Positions 8,379 to 16,108 of a stretch of 18,017 nucleotides of DNA are shown one piece after another (the stretch's first letter is position 1; the number at the start of each line of letters is the position of its first letter). The notes below the pieces were generated by a model, which was not told where the DNA came from, made no database searches, and worked only from the letters and a program-made list of their open reading frames with translations. Origin of the DNA: JAZSQT01 sp045538075 (GTDB taxonomy: Bacteria; Chrysiogenota; Deferribacteres; Deferribacterales; Mucispirillaceae). The position numbers and the translations under genes are program-made. Where the stretch lies: NCBI GenBank assembly GCA_045538075.1, contig JAZSQT010000157.1, positions 1 through 18,017 of the forward strand. The letters run 5' to 3'.

Positions 8379-9335
8379 ATGAGATTATGCCCAATTTGTA
8401 AACTCTACTTAAAAGAACTGTTTATTTTTACAATTGCTTTATATATAATACTTTTTTTATACCCTATTAAATGGTATATTATTTTCTTTATATCGGCTAT
8501 CCCATTTATAACATCAATTTTTATGGTATCATCTTTTTTTAGTTTAATAAACCTTATTATACCATTAATTATTTTTTCTTACTTTACTGATAATATTTTT
8601 ACATTATATCTTCCTTTTATAACGTATTTTTTAATCACTATATCTGTGCGTAGTGGTAGAAAATGGTCATATATATTATCTATTACATATATAATTTTAT
8701 GGATTATTTTATCTTTTCTTTTAAGGATAAATATTGCAGACATTATATTAATTTTATCTTCATTATTAACAATAGCTTTCTCATTACCTATACTTAAAGG
8801 TAATAGCCCTAAATCTAACAATATAGACATTATATATAAAAGTGATACAGGAAATACCTTAAAAGTAGTTAAAAAATTTGCAGCTGGAATGTATGATGCA
8901 AATAATGGCGATATTTCAATTTCTGATTTTAACTCTTATAATTATAATAATAGTATAAGAGAATTTGATGCAATTGTTGTAAGTTTTCCAATCCATTTTT
9001 TTGGCTCAGGAAGAAGTTTTTTATACAAAATTTATAAAAACCTACCTAAAGGCAATGGAAAAAATGCTTTTATACTATATACTGGCAGTTGTTACGATGA
9101 TATGGCATCTTTAATTATATGGTTAATACTAATTTTTAAAGGTTATAATGTTAGAGGTAGATTATTTATATCTACAATATTACAAAAATCTTCTTTGTTA
9201 GAAGAAAAAGTTAATAATATTGAAAATAAAATAATATATGAAACTGGAGGCGATTTCGTTGATGGTTGGTATTGTGGCATACCTTTACTAATTATACCGT
9301 CTCCTCTCTTCTTATTAACATTTTTAAAAAAATAA
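8379..9335 (+). CDS. Multi-span membrane protein fused to a flavodoxin-like domain
   Basis: 318 residues with an unusual architecture. The start carries CPIC (4-7), then four or more hydrophobic helices (about 14-137). From about 149 there is a soluble flavodoxin-type fold: phosphate-loop SDTGNTLKVVKKFA (155-168), the next strand with loop DAIVVSFPIHFFGSG (197-211), and FILYTGSC (231-238). This pattern is that of flavodoxin domains linked to ferredoxins (EFR1-like), but no 4Fe-4S cysteine motif follows. The C-terminus is another hydrophobic segment (about 288-316). It may bind FMN and move electrons at the membrane; this is inference. The ATG at 8379 has only a distant AAAGGA and overlaps the stop of a five-codon ORF (8365-8382). 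No frameshift is evident. The end converges with the M16 peptidase gene. Confidence 0.75.
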   Translation: MRLCPICKLYLKELFIFTIALYIILFLYPIKWYIIFFISAIPFITSIFMVSSFFSLINLIIPLIIFSYFTDNIFTLYLPFITYFLITISVRSGRKWSYILSITYIILWIILSFLLRINIADIILILSSLLTIAFSLPILKGNSPKSNNIDIIYKSDTGNTLKVVKKFAAGMYDANNGDISISDFNSYNYNNSIREFDAIVVSFPIHFFGSGRSFLYKIYKNLPKGNGKNAFILYTGSCYDDMASLIIWLILIFKGYNVRGRLFISTILQKSSLLEEKVNNIENKIIYETGGDFVDGWYCGIPLLIIPSPLFLLTFLKK

Positions 9336-9363
9336 TTAATAAAGTTCTTACATATCCTTTCAT

Positions 9364-10707
9364 CTATTTATTAGGCAATGTTTCACCAAAATACATAAAA
9401 CTATCTGTCAGCCTTTTTGCTGCATTAGCAACATCTTTTGCAGTAACTTTATCAATACCAGAATTATAATTTAAATAGTAATCTTTCATATTAAGAATAT
9501 AAGAAAATCCAATATTATTTGCTAATGATGAAACTTTTTCTGATTCATATATTGATAAACTCTTAAGTCTATTTTTAGCTTTTTCTAACCTTTTTTTATC
9601 TATTTTTCCATTTTTTATATCATTTAATATGGAAAGTGTTTCTTTTTTAAATATTTCACCCTTTCCAACTTCCATAACGGCATAAACTCCAAAAATACCG
9701 TTATATTTATTAAACATAGACATATCACTAACATACATAACAATATTTTTTTCATCTTTCAAAATTTCATTTAATAAACTATATTCTCCACCAGATAAAA
9801 TTTCTGATAAAACTTCATCGGCGTAAACAGTATCTGTAGTTTGAGGACCAGTAGAAAAACCTAAAACAGCGTATTCAACATTAACATTAGCATAAAAAGT
9901 CTTATTAACATCACTTTTCATATTAACTTTCTTACTACCATCATATCCTATTCCTACTTCAACATCTCTTTTAAGTGAAAAATATTTTTTAGATAATTCT
10001 TCTACTTTATCTAACTGAATATCACCAACAACAACAAGAACCATATTTTCTGGGTGATAAAATTTATTATAATAATCTAATAATTTTTTTTGAGTTAGAG
10101 ATTTAACAGTTTCTGGAGTTCCAATAACCTGCATTTCGTAAGGAGTGCCTTTAAAAAGTGTTTCAATAAAATCTTGCCACATTTTATATGATGGGTCATC
10201 ATACTTTCTGTTAATTTCTTGTAATACTACTGGTTTTTCCTTCTCTATTTCTTTAGGAATAAATAAGGCATTAAACACCATATCACTAACAACTTTAAAT
10301 GCTGCTTCTGCCTCTTTTGTTGGGATAGTAACATAATAATTAGTAACATCTACACTTGTAAAAGCGTTATTATACCCACCTTTTGAATCTAAATAAGCAT
10401 CTATTTCATCTACTTTAAAATTTTTTGTTCCTTTAAAAAGTATATGCTCCAAAAAATGGGATATCCCTGATATTTCTTTATCTTCATTTACTGAACCTGT
10501 TTTTATCCACGACTGAACAGACACAATTTTAACATTAGGAACGTATTTATATATAACAGTAACACCGTTATCAAGGTTAAATTCAGTAGGGTTAGCCATT
10601 ACTTTCTCCGAATATAGTAAAAAAATAAATAAAAAAAGGGCAAAAATTATTGCCCTGTATATAGAAAATTTTATTAACGTATTATTTAACAAAAAATGAT
10701 TAATCAT
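9364..10707 (-). CDS. M16-family zinc metallopeptidase (processing-peptidase-like)
   Basis: Zinc endopeptidase of the M16B (mitochondrial processing peptidase-like) type. Inverted zinc motif HFLEH (84-88) with the third ligand Glu164 exactly 76 residues on, in LQEINRKYDDP. The active half is followed by the inactive-half fold with GGEYSLLNEILKDE. With the ATG at 10707 the protein has 447 residues and a signal-like N-terminus (basic residues, hydrophobic 19-32, possible cleavage after VMA at 38), which would make it periplasmic. That start overlaps the cheX stop by eight bases. The alternative ATG at 10599 has a better Shine-Dalgarno (GGAG, six bases away) and gives 411 residues beginning MANPTEFNLDNG, a normal size for a cytoplasmic M16B enzyme. 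The stretch between the two starts contains a terminator-like hairpin. Family is certain; start and location are not. Confidence 0.9.
   Translation of the reverse strand: MINHFLLNNTLIKFSIYRAIIFALFLFIFLLYSEKVMANPTEFNLDNGVTVIYKYVPNVKIVSVQSWIKTGSVNEDKEISGISHFLEHILFKGTKNFKVDEIDAYLDSKGGYNNAFTSVDVTNYYVTIPTKEAEAAFKVVSDMVFNALFIPKEIEKEKPVVLQEINRKYDDPSYKMWQDFIETLFKGTPYEMQVIGTPETVKSLTQKKLLDYYNKFYHPENMVLVVVGDIQLDKVEELSKKYFSLKRDVEVGIGYDGSKKVNMKSDVNKTFYANVNVEYAVLGFSTGPQTTDTVYADEVLSEILSGGEYSLLNEILKDEKNIVMYVSDMSMFNKYNGIFGVYAVMEVGKGEIFKKETLSILNDIKNGKIDKKRLEKAKNRLKSLSIYESEKVSSLANNIGFSYILNMKDYYLNYNSGIDKVTAKDVANAAKRLTDSFMYFGETLPNK
10622..10656 (-). terminator. Terminator-like hairpin inside the 5' end of the M16 peptidase frame
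   Basis: Read on the minus strand, AGGGCAA (10656-10650) and TTGCCCT (10643-10637) form a perfect 7-bp stem with a six-base loop. Seven T's follow at once, then further T-rich sequence to about 10622. This is a textbook intrinsic terminator shape, about 45 bases after the cheX stop. It lies within codons 18-30 of the longer peptidase frame and forces codons uncommon here (AGG for Arg, GCC for Ala). It may end alaS-cheX transcripts or attenuate peptidase expression. Confidence 0.55.
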
Positions 10708-11176
10708 TATCTTCTCTTGGTTTTAATGCAACTTCAATTGCAAAATTCTCATCACCAACATAAAACTTAACACCAACACACATAATGTTGCTAGGTCTAT
10801 TGATAGTGTGATTTTTACCAGTAATAACATTAGGTAAACCAATATTATATTTATAGCCTTGCTCAGCAAAAACACGTTTTGAGCCTCCAGCAATCATATT
10901 GATAAACTCACCAACAGCATCAATAACATCTCTTGACATATGTATTTTTTTCTCACCAAGAAAACCTGAAACAACTTTTAAAGCAAGAGATTCAGGAAAA
11001 CTAATTACAACGAAACCACTCATTTTACCAGCAATTCCTATAACTCCTGATATATCGTAAGCCATTTTATCGTCTTGTTTGATATAAATTTCACCTTTCT
11101 TAGCATCAATATTTGCCATTGTAGAAAGAACATTCAAAGTAGCAGTGATAAAAGGATTAATCATTTCAGCTTTCAT
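10700..11176 (-). CDS. cheX: CheX-family CheY-P phosphatase-like protein
   Basis: 158-residue cytoplasmic protein of the CheX/CheC/FliY phosphatase fold. Opens MKAEMINPFITATLNVLSTM, the family N-terminal helix. The active helix DVIDAVGEFINMIAGGSKR (83-101) contains the ExxN pair Glu90 and Asn93 used by CheX to attack phospho-CheY. Only one such helix is present, as in CheX. A TTG at 11191 would add five residues, but GGAGAG at 11189-11184 sits seven bases before the ATG at 11176, so that ATG is the start. It follows alaS after an 80-base gap and overlaps the longer M16 peptidase frame by eight bases. No other chemotaxis gene is nearby, so the actual response-regulator partner is unknown. Confidence 0.85.
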   Translation of the reverse strand: MKAEMINPFITATLNVLSTMANIDAKKGEIYIKQDDKMAYDISGVIGIAGKMSGFVVISFPESLALKVVSGFLGEKKIHMSRDVIDAVGEFINMIAGGSKRVFAEQGYKYNIGLPNVITGKNHTINRPSNIMCVGVKFYVGDENFAIEVALKPREDND

Positions 11177-11256
11177 TATTATACTCTCCAAATCAACTAA
11201 AGTAATCTTATCAATTTATTATTATAATCTAAAGAAAAATTCTTGTCTATGAAAAT

Positions 11257-13884
11257 TTATATATTTGATATAACAGTATAAAAATTTTCTAACAATTCAT
11301 TTAATTTAGAAATATCTTTAGCCCCAGCTTGAGCCATATCGTCTTTACCTCCACCAGAGCCTCCAGCAATTTTTGCAACTTCTTTTACTATAGCACCAGC
11401 TTTATATTTTCCGACTAAATCTTTGCTAACTCCACAAATTATTGTAAGTTTTCCGTTATTTTCTCCAGCAACAAGAACTACACTTGACCCAAGTTTATTC
11501 CTAATTGAATCAACCATATTTCTCATACCTTCAACTGTCATCTTATTAAGCTGAACAGACAACGCATTTATACCATTAATAGTTCTAACACCTTCTATGA
11601 ATTTATCGGTAGCACGCATTGCAATTCTTTCTTCAACATCTTTTCTTAGTTTTTCTGCTTCTTTACTATTTGTAATTAAATCAGAAACTCTTTCAACAAT
11701 TTCATTTGCAGAACATTTTAACATATTAGCAATATTAAAATTAATTTTTTCAATATTTCTTATATATTCAAAAGCTCTTTTGCCTGTTAATGCTTCAATT
11801 CTTCTAACACCTGAAGCAACACTCGTTTCACCAATAATTTTAAAGATACCGATGGAACTAATATTATCTGTATGGCAACCACCACACAATTCTTTAGAAT
11901 ACTCAGAAACTTCAACTACACGAACAATATTTCCGTATTTTTCTCCAAATAATGCAGTAGCTCCTTCTTCCATAGCATCTTTTATATCTACTACACGTTT
12001 TAAAACTGGTAAACTTTTAAAAATTGTGTTATTTACTTCGCTTTCAATAGCAATAATCTCTTCATCATTTAATGGAATACTATGAGTAAAATCAAACCTT
12101 AACTTATCAAAAGATACTAAAGACCCAGCTTGCCTTGCATGAGGCCCAATTACTTTTTGTAATGCTTTATGTAAAATATGGGTTGCTGTATGATTTCTTT
12201 CTATAGAATGACGTCTTTCTTCATCTACTTTACCATTAACAACTTGCCCTTTAGATAAACTACCTTTCGTAACTATACCTTGATGAAGTATCATTTCACC
12301 TATTTTTATAGTATTTTCCACTCTAAAAATATTTCCATCTACTTCAAGGTAGCCAGTATCTCCAATTTGTCCTCCACCTTCTGGATAAAATGGAGTAATA
12401 GTTAAAACTATTTCTGCTTTTTCTCCTTCAGAAATAATATCAACTTCTTTATCATCTTTAACTATTGCTTCAATAGGTGCAGCAGCATCAAGAGAAACGT
12501 ATCCCCAAAATTCACTATTATGCAATCCACTTAATTTTTTAACAACATCACTTACACCTGATGACGATACTCCAAGACCTGCTTTTTTAGCTCTTTCTTG
12601 TTGTTTTGCCATTTCTTTTTCAAAACCTTTCATATCAAGGGTAAAACCTGCGTCTTTAGCAATATCTTCAAGTAAATCTACAGGAAAACCGTAAGTATCG
12701 TATAATTTAAAGATGTCTTTACCTTTAATTTTTTTACTCTTTTTGATATTTGGAAATATTTCTTCGTTGATATGCTTCATTCCTGATGTCAAAGTGCGAC
12801 CAAAGGCTTTCTCTTCCAACTCAACGGTTTTTATAACGTATTCTTTTTTGTCTGCCAATTCAACGTAATGATGTTTCATAAAATCAACGACGAAACCACA
12901 TATTTCAAAGAAAAACTCGTTATCAAACCCAAGCATTCTACCGTGTCGCATAGCTCTACGCATAATACGCCTTAAAACGTATCCTCTACCTTCATTTGAA
13001 GGCATAACGCCATCTGCAATTAAAAAAGTAGTGCTTCTTGAATGGTCTGCAATCACACGCATAGAAACATCGTCATCTTCATTTGCACCATATTTTTTTT
13101 CAGATTTTTCTGCTATAAAATCTATAATAGGCTTGATTAAATCTGTATCGTAATTGCTACTTTTACCTTGAACGACTGCTGCAATACGCTCAAGACCCAT
13201 ACCAGTATCAATAGATGGTTTTGGTAAAGGATTAAGCTTACCTTTTTCATCTCTATTATACTGCATAAACACTAAATTCCATATTTCAAGGTGTCTATCA
13301 CAATCGCAATATGGGTCGCATTCTGGACGGCAACAACCAACACCTTCACCTTGATCGTAAAAAATTTCAGAGCAAGGTCCACATGGGCCAGTATCTCCCA
13401 TTTGCCAAAAATTATCTTTTTTGCCTTTTCTAATTATTTTACTTGAGTGAAGCCCTATAACATCATGCCAAATATTAAAAGCCTCATCGTCGTCTTTATA
13501 AATGGTTACGAATAATTTTTCTTGTGGAATTGATAAAACATTAGTTAAAAAATCCCAAGCATATTTTATAGCATCTTCTTTAAAATAATTTCCAAAAGAA
13601 AAATTGCCAAGCATTTCAAAAAAAGTATGGTGTCTTGCAGTTCTTCCTACATTTTCTAAGTCGTTATGTTTGCCTCCAGCTCTAACGACTTTTTGGCAAC
13701 TTGTAGCTCTTTTATAACTTCTTTCTTCTTTTCCTAAGAATATGTCTTTAAACTGGTTCATACCTGCATTTGCAAAAAGTAAAGAAGCATCATCAGTAGG
13801 AACAAGACTAGATGAAGTTACTACTGTATGTCGTCTATCTGAAAAATACATTAAAAAAGATGATCTTATATCGCTACCGTTCAT
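11257..13884 (-). CDS. alaS: Alanyl-tRNA synthetase
   Basis: Charges tRNA-Ala and hydrolyses mischarged Ser- or Gly-tRNA-Ala; cytoplasmic class II synthetase. 875 residues, matching the E. coli enzyme (876). Motif 1 and 2 regions are intact (TSCQKVVRAGGKHNDLENVG, 61-80; HTFFEMLGNFSFG, 86-98), as is the motif 3 area DTGMGLERI (226-234). A cysteine-rich insert lies before EIWNLVFMQ (Cys 184, 185, 189, 193, 195). The editing domain has zinc ligands His565, His569, Cys667 and His671, and the C-Ala domain ends with GGSGGGKDDMAQAG (841-854). AAGGAG lies six bases before the ATG at 13884. It appears to lead an alaS-cheX-peptidase gene set, downstream of a small HNH gene; no T-box-like leader is visible in the short upstream gap. 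Confidence 0.97.
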   Translation of the reverse strand: MNGSDIRSSFLMYFSDRRHTVVTSSSLVPTDDASLLFANAGMNQFKDIFLGKEERSYKRATSCQKVVRAGGKHNDLENVGRTARHHTFFEMLGNFSFGNYFKEDAIKYAWDFLTNVLSIPQEKLFVTIYKDDDEAFNIWHDVIGLHSSKIIRKGKKDNFWQMGDTGPCGPCSEIFYDQGEGVGCCRPECDPYCDCDRHLEIWNLVFMQYNRDEKGKLNPLPKPSIDTGMGLERIAAVVQGKSSNYDTDLIKPIIDFIAEKSEKKYGANEDDDVSMRVIADHSRSTTFLIADGVMPSNEGRGYVLRRIMRRAMRHGRMLGFDNEFFFEICGFVVDFMKHHYVELADKKEYVIKTVELEEKAFGRTLTSGMKHINEEIFPNIKKSKKIKGKDIFKLYDTYGFPVDLLEDIAKDAGFTLDMKGFEKEMAKQQERAKKAGLGVSSSGVSDVVKKLSGLHNSEFWGYVSLDAAAPIEAIVKDDKEVDIISEGEKAEIVLTITPFYPEGGGQIGDTGYLEVDGNIFRVENTIKIGEMILHQGIVTKGSLSKGQVVNGKVDEERRHSIERNHTATHILHKALQKVIGPHARQAGSLVSFDKLRFDFTHSIPLNDEEIIAIESEVNNTIFKSLPVLKRVVDIKDAMEEGATALFGEKYGNIVRVVEVSEYSKELCGGCHTDNISSIGIFKIIGETSVASGVRRIEALTGKRAFEYIRNIEKINFNIANMLKCSANEIVERVSDLITNSKEAEKLRKDVEERIAMRATDKFIEGVRTINGINALSVQLNKMTVEGMRNMVDSIRNKLGSSVVLVAGENNGKLTIICGVSKDLVGKYKAGAIVKEVAKIAGGSGGGKDDMAQAGAKDISKLNELLENFYTVISNI

Positions 13885-13974
13885 GATTACTCCTTAAAAT
13901 CTATATAAACATATATACTTCTAAAATTTGATTTTACCATAAATATTTCCAAAATAAAAGAGTTAAAATAATTC

Positions 13975-14277
13975 TCAAATTTTATGATTTTTTATTTTTT
14001 CAATATATTCAGTCCATTCAATAGGTAGCATATATTTTTTCTTATTGTTACATTCTTTACAAGCAGGCACTATATTTCCTTTAGTAGATTTGCCACCTCT
14101 GATAATAGGAACTATATGATCCATTGTAATTTCATTTGGTGAAATTTTTTTTTCACAATAGTAACATATTCCCTTATCTACTTGTGATTTCCACCACTGT
14201 TTTTTTCTTAATTGTCTTGCTTTTTCTTTTTCTTTAATTATATCTTTTTCTGTAACATCTGAAATAAAAAAATCCAT
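13975..14277 (-). CDS. Small HNH endonuclease-like protein
   Basis: 100 residues. A charged helical N-terminus (1-35, rich in Lys and Glu) is followed by an HNH zinc-finger nuclease domain: CYYC (Cys38, Cys41), the catalytic MDHIVPIIRGGKST (Asp53, His54), Asn68 in GNIVPACKECNNKK, and the second zinc pair Cys73/Cys76. All core HNH residues are present, so it may be an active DNA nicking or cleaving enzyme. It has no methylase, intron or phage gene beside it, so its purpose is unclear; stand-alone HNH genes are common in bacterial genomes. Start ATG at 14277 has AAGGTGG five bases upstream. It lies 90 bases upstream of alaS in the same direction and is divergent from pckA. Confidence 0.85.
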   Translation of the reverse strand: MDFFISDVTEKDIIKEKEKARQLRKKQWWKSQVDKGICYYCEKKISPNEITMDHIVPIIRGGKSTKGNIVPACKECNNKKKYMLPIEWTEYIEKIKNHKI

Positions 14278-14352
14278 AAACCACCTTTAACAAATATTAA
14301 AGCACATAAAAATTATAAAGAGAGTTTTTTAATACAAAATGTCTTATAACCA

Positions 14353-14381
14353 TTGACCTATTAACAATTATGTAATATAAA
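14353..14381 (+). promoter_or_regulatory. Predicted sigma-70 promoter of pckA
   Basis: TTGACC (14353-14358) and TATAAA (14376-14381) are separated by exactly 17 bases, 41 bases before the pckA start codon. The expected transcript start is near 14388, inside the palindrome described next. It is the most convincing promoter in the divergent HNH/pckA gap. Confidence 0.7.
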
Positions 14382-14384
14382 ATA

Positions 14385-14406
14385 ATATTGAATATAAATT
14401 CAATAT
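14385..14406 (+). promoter_or_regulatory. Operator-like palindrome at the pckA transcript start
   Basis: A perfect 9-bp inverted repeat with arms ATATTGAAT (14385-14393) and ATTCAATAT (14398-14406) and the four-base spacer ATAA. It begins four bases after the -10 box and ends just before the AGGAGG ribosome-binding site. The position over the start site is typical of a repressor operator. It is all A/T except one G and one C, so chance cannot be excluded. Confidence 0.5.
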
Positions 14407-14421
14407 AAAAAGGAGGAATTA

Positions 14422-16026
14422 ATGAGTATTTACGCTGCATCAACTGATTATTTAAAAAGCTATGGTATAGCTAATCCAAAGGCAATCTACCTTAATATGC
14501 CAACAGATGCTCTTTATGAAGAAGCTATTAAAAGAGGCGAAGGCTACCTTGTTAAAGGTGGTGCTATGGTTTTCAAAACTGGTGAGCATACTGGTAGAAG
14601 TGCAAAAGATAAATACGTTGTTAGAGAGGCAACTTCTGAAAAAGATGTAAACTGGGATAGTTCAGCTGCTATGGAAGCTTCAGAAGAGCAATTTAACACT
14701 CTTTATAATGACATGATGGCTTTTTGCGATGGAAAAGAACTTTTTGTTCAAGAATTATATGCTGGAGCCGATGAAAGTTGTCGTCTTAAAGTTAGAGTTA
14801 TAGGCGAATATGCTTGGCACAATATGTTTGCTCGCAATATGTTTATTGAAGAAAATGACCCTGCAAAACTTAAAGGTTTTGAGGCAGATTTCAGCGTTAT
14901 ATATCTTCCTCACTTTAGAGCAGATAAAGCAAAACATAAAACAAGAACTCAAACTGTAATTATGCTTAACTTTGCTAAGAAAGTTGTTCTTATTGGTGGA
15001 ACAGAATATGCTGGTGAGCTTAAAAAATCTATATTTACAGTAATGAACTACTATTTACCAAAACAAAACATTATGAGTATGCACTGTTCAGCTAATATTG
15101 GAGAAAAAGGCGACACTGCTCTCTTCTTTGGTCTTTCAGGAACAGGTAAAACTACACTTTCGTCTGATCCAAAAAGAAATTTAATTGGTGATGATGAGCA
15201 TGGTTGGAATGAAAATGGCGTATTTAATATAGAAGGTGGTTGTTACGCAAAAGTTATTAAACTTTCTAAAGAAATGGAGCCAGATATTTATAAAACTACT
15301 CACACTTACGGCACAATTTTAGAAAATGTTGTTTTTGATGAAGTAACTCGTGAGATTGACCTTGACAGCGATGCATTAACAGAAAATACTCGTTCATCTT
15401 ATCCACTTTCTCAAATGCCACGTATTACACCTGACAATAAAGGCGGACATCCAAAAAATATTATTTTCTTAACTTATGATGCTTTTGGTGTTCTTCCACC
15501 AGTTGCAAAACTCAACCATAACCAAGCAATGTATCACTTTGTTTCTGGTTATACTGCAAAAGTTGCTGGAACAGAAAAAGGTGTTAAAGAGCCATCTGCT
15601 ACATTTTCTACTTGCTTTGGCGAACCTTTTATGGTTTTCCACCCATTCTATTATGCAAAAATTTTAGCTGAAAAAATGAAAGCTCACGGCGTTAACGCAT
15701 ATCTCGTAAATACTGGTCTTTATGGTGGTAAATACGGTGTTGGACAACGTTTTTCAATTAAAGATACTCGTGCAATAGTTAATGCTATTTTAGATGGCGA
15801 AGTTGACAAAGGTGGTTTCCATGAAGATCCAGTTTTTGGTTTCGGCATTCCTAATGAAATCCCTGGAGTTAATAAAGAAATTTTAGACCCTACTAAAGGT
15901 TGGGCAAATAAAGCTGAATACGATGCTGCACTCAAAAATTTAGCAGAACAGTTCGTTAATAACTTCAAAAAATATCCTTCTAATGATATGACAGAAGAAG
16001 TTATGAAAGGCGCTCCAAAAATTTAA
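14422..16026 (+). CDS. pckA: Phosphoenolpyruvate carboxykinase (ATP)
   Basis: Interconverts oxaloacetate + ATP and PEP + CO2 + ADP in the cytoplasm; used in gluconeogenesis or, in many anaerobes, for CO2 fixation into oxaloacetate. 534 residues, normal for the ATP-dependent family. Substrate loop HTGRSAKDKY (56-65, Arg59). IGGTEYAGELKKSIF (191-205) carries metal-binding Lys, and MHCSANIG (220-227) His221. Kinase-1a P-loop is GLSGTGKTT (237-245), kinase-2 is IGDDEHGW (255-262), and Arg324 sits in ENTRSSYPL. Adenine-site region is QRFSIKDTR (442-450). The ATG at 14422 follows GGAGGAATTA, the same cassette as nifJ. The gene is monocistronic, with its own promoter, palindrome and terminator. Codons are somewhat richer in C and G than its neighbours, as expected for a highly expressed gene. 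Confidence 0.97.
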   Translation: MSIYAASTDYLKSYGIANPKAIYLNMPTDALYEEAIKRGEGYLVKGGAMVFKTGEHTGRSAKDKYVVREATSEKDVNWDSSAAMEASEEQFNTLYNDMMAFCDGKELFVQELYAGADESCRLKVRVIGEYAWHNMFARNMFIEENDPAKLKGFEADFSVIYLPHFRADKAKHKTRTQTVIMLNFAKKVVLIGGTEYAGELKKSIFTVMNYYLPKQNIMSMHCSANIGEKGDTALFFGLSGTGKTTLSSDPKRNLIGDDEHGWNENGVFNIEGGCYAKVIKLSKEMEPDIYKTTHTYGTILENVVFDEVTREIDLDSDALTENTRSSYPLSQMPRITPDNKGGHPKNIIFLTYDAFGVLPPVAKLNHNQAMYHFVSGYTAKVAGTEKGVKEPSATFSTCFGEPFMVFHPFYYAKILAEKMKAHGVNAYLVNTGLYGGKYGVGQRFSIKDTRAIVNAILDGEVDKGGFHEDPVFGFGIPNEIPGVNKEILDPTKGWANKAEYDAALKNLAEQFVNNFKKYPSNDMTEEVMKGAPKI

Positions 16027-16053
16027 TTTCAGATAAATTAGATTGAGATTTTT

Positions 16054-16090
16054 AAATAAGCTATGATATTAAATCATAGCTTATTTTTTT
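16054..16090. terminator. Intrinsic terminator between pckA and the Sel1-repeat gene
   Basis: A perfect 14-bp stem (arms 16054-16067 and 16073-16086, core AAGCTATGAT/ATCATAGCTT) with a five-base loop runs into T's up to 16090. It lies 28 bases after the pckA stop and ends 19 bases from the stop of the convergent Sel1-repeat gene. It should serve pckA and probably both strands, though the U-tract is much better on the plus strand. Confidence 0.85.
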
Positions 16091-16108
16091 GTATAATTAT
16101 AAATATTT

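Noticed and set aside
9266..9469. 67-residue plus-strand frame across the end of the flavodoxin-fusion gene
   Set aside because: Considered as a frameshifted continuation carrying a lost ferredoxin domain, but it has no cysteine motif and overlaps the antisense end of the M16 peptidase gene.
11232..11244. AAGAA/TTCTT mini-hairpin between alaS and cheX
   Set aside because: Five A/T-rich pairs with a three-base loop are too weak for a terminator and common by chance.
11597..12085. 162-residue open frame antisense to alaS
   Set aside because: Lies wholly inside the well-conserved alaS code, has no domain resemblance and no ribosome-binding site; it is a shadow of alaS codon structure.
13947..13974. 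Weak hairpin followed by T's downstream of the HNH gene
   Set aside because: Only about six pairs with a two-base bulge and almost no GC; not a convincing terminator, so HNH-alaS co-transcription stays open.
13975..14277. HNH gene as part of a phage, intron or restriction island
   Set aside because: No methylase, integrase, phage or intron sequence surrounds it and its flanks are housekeeping genes; treated as a lone gene.
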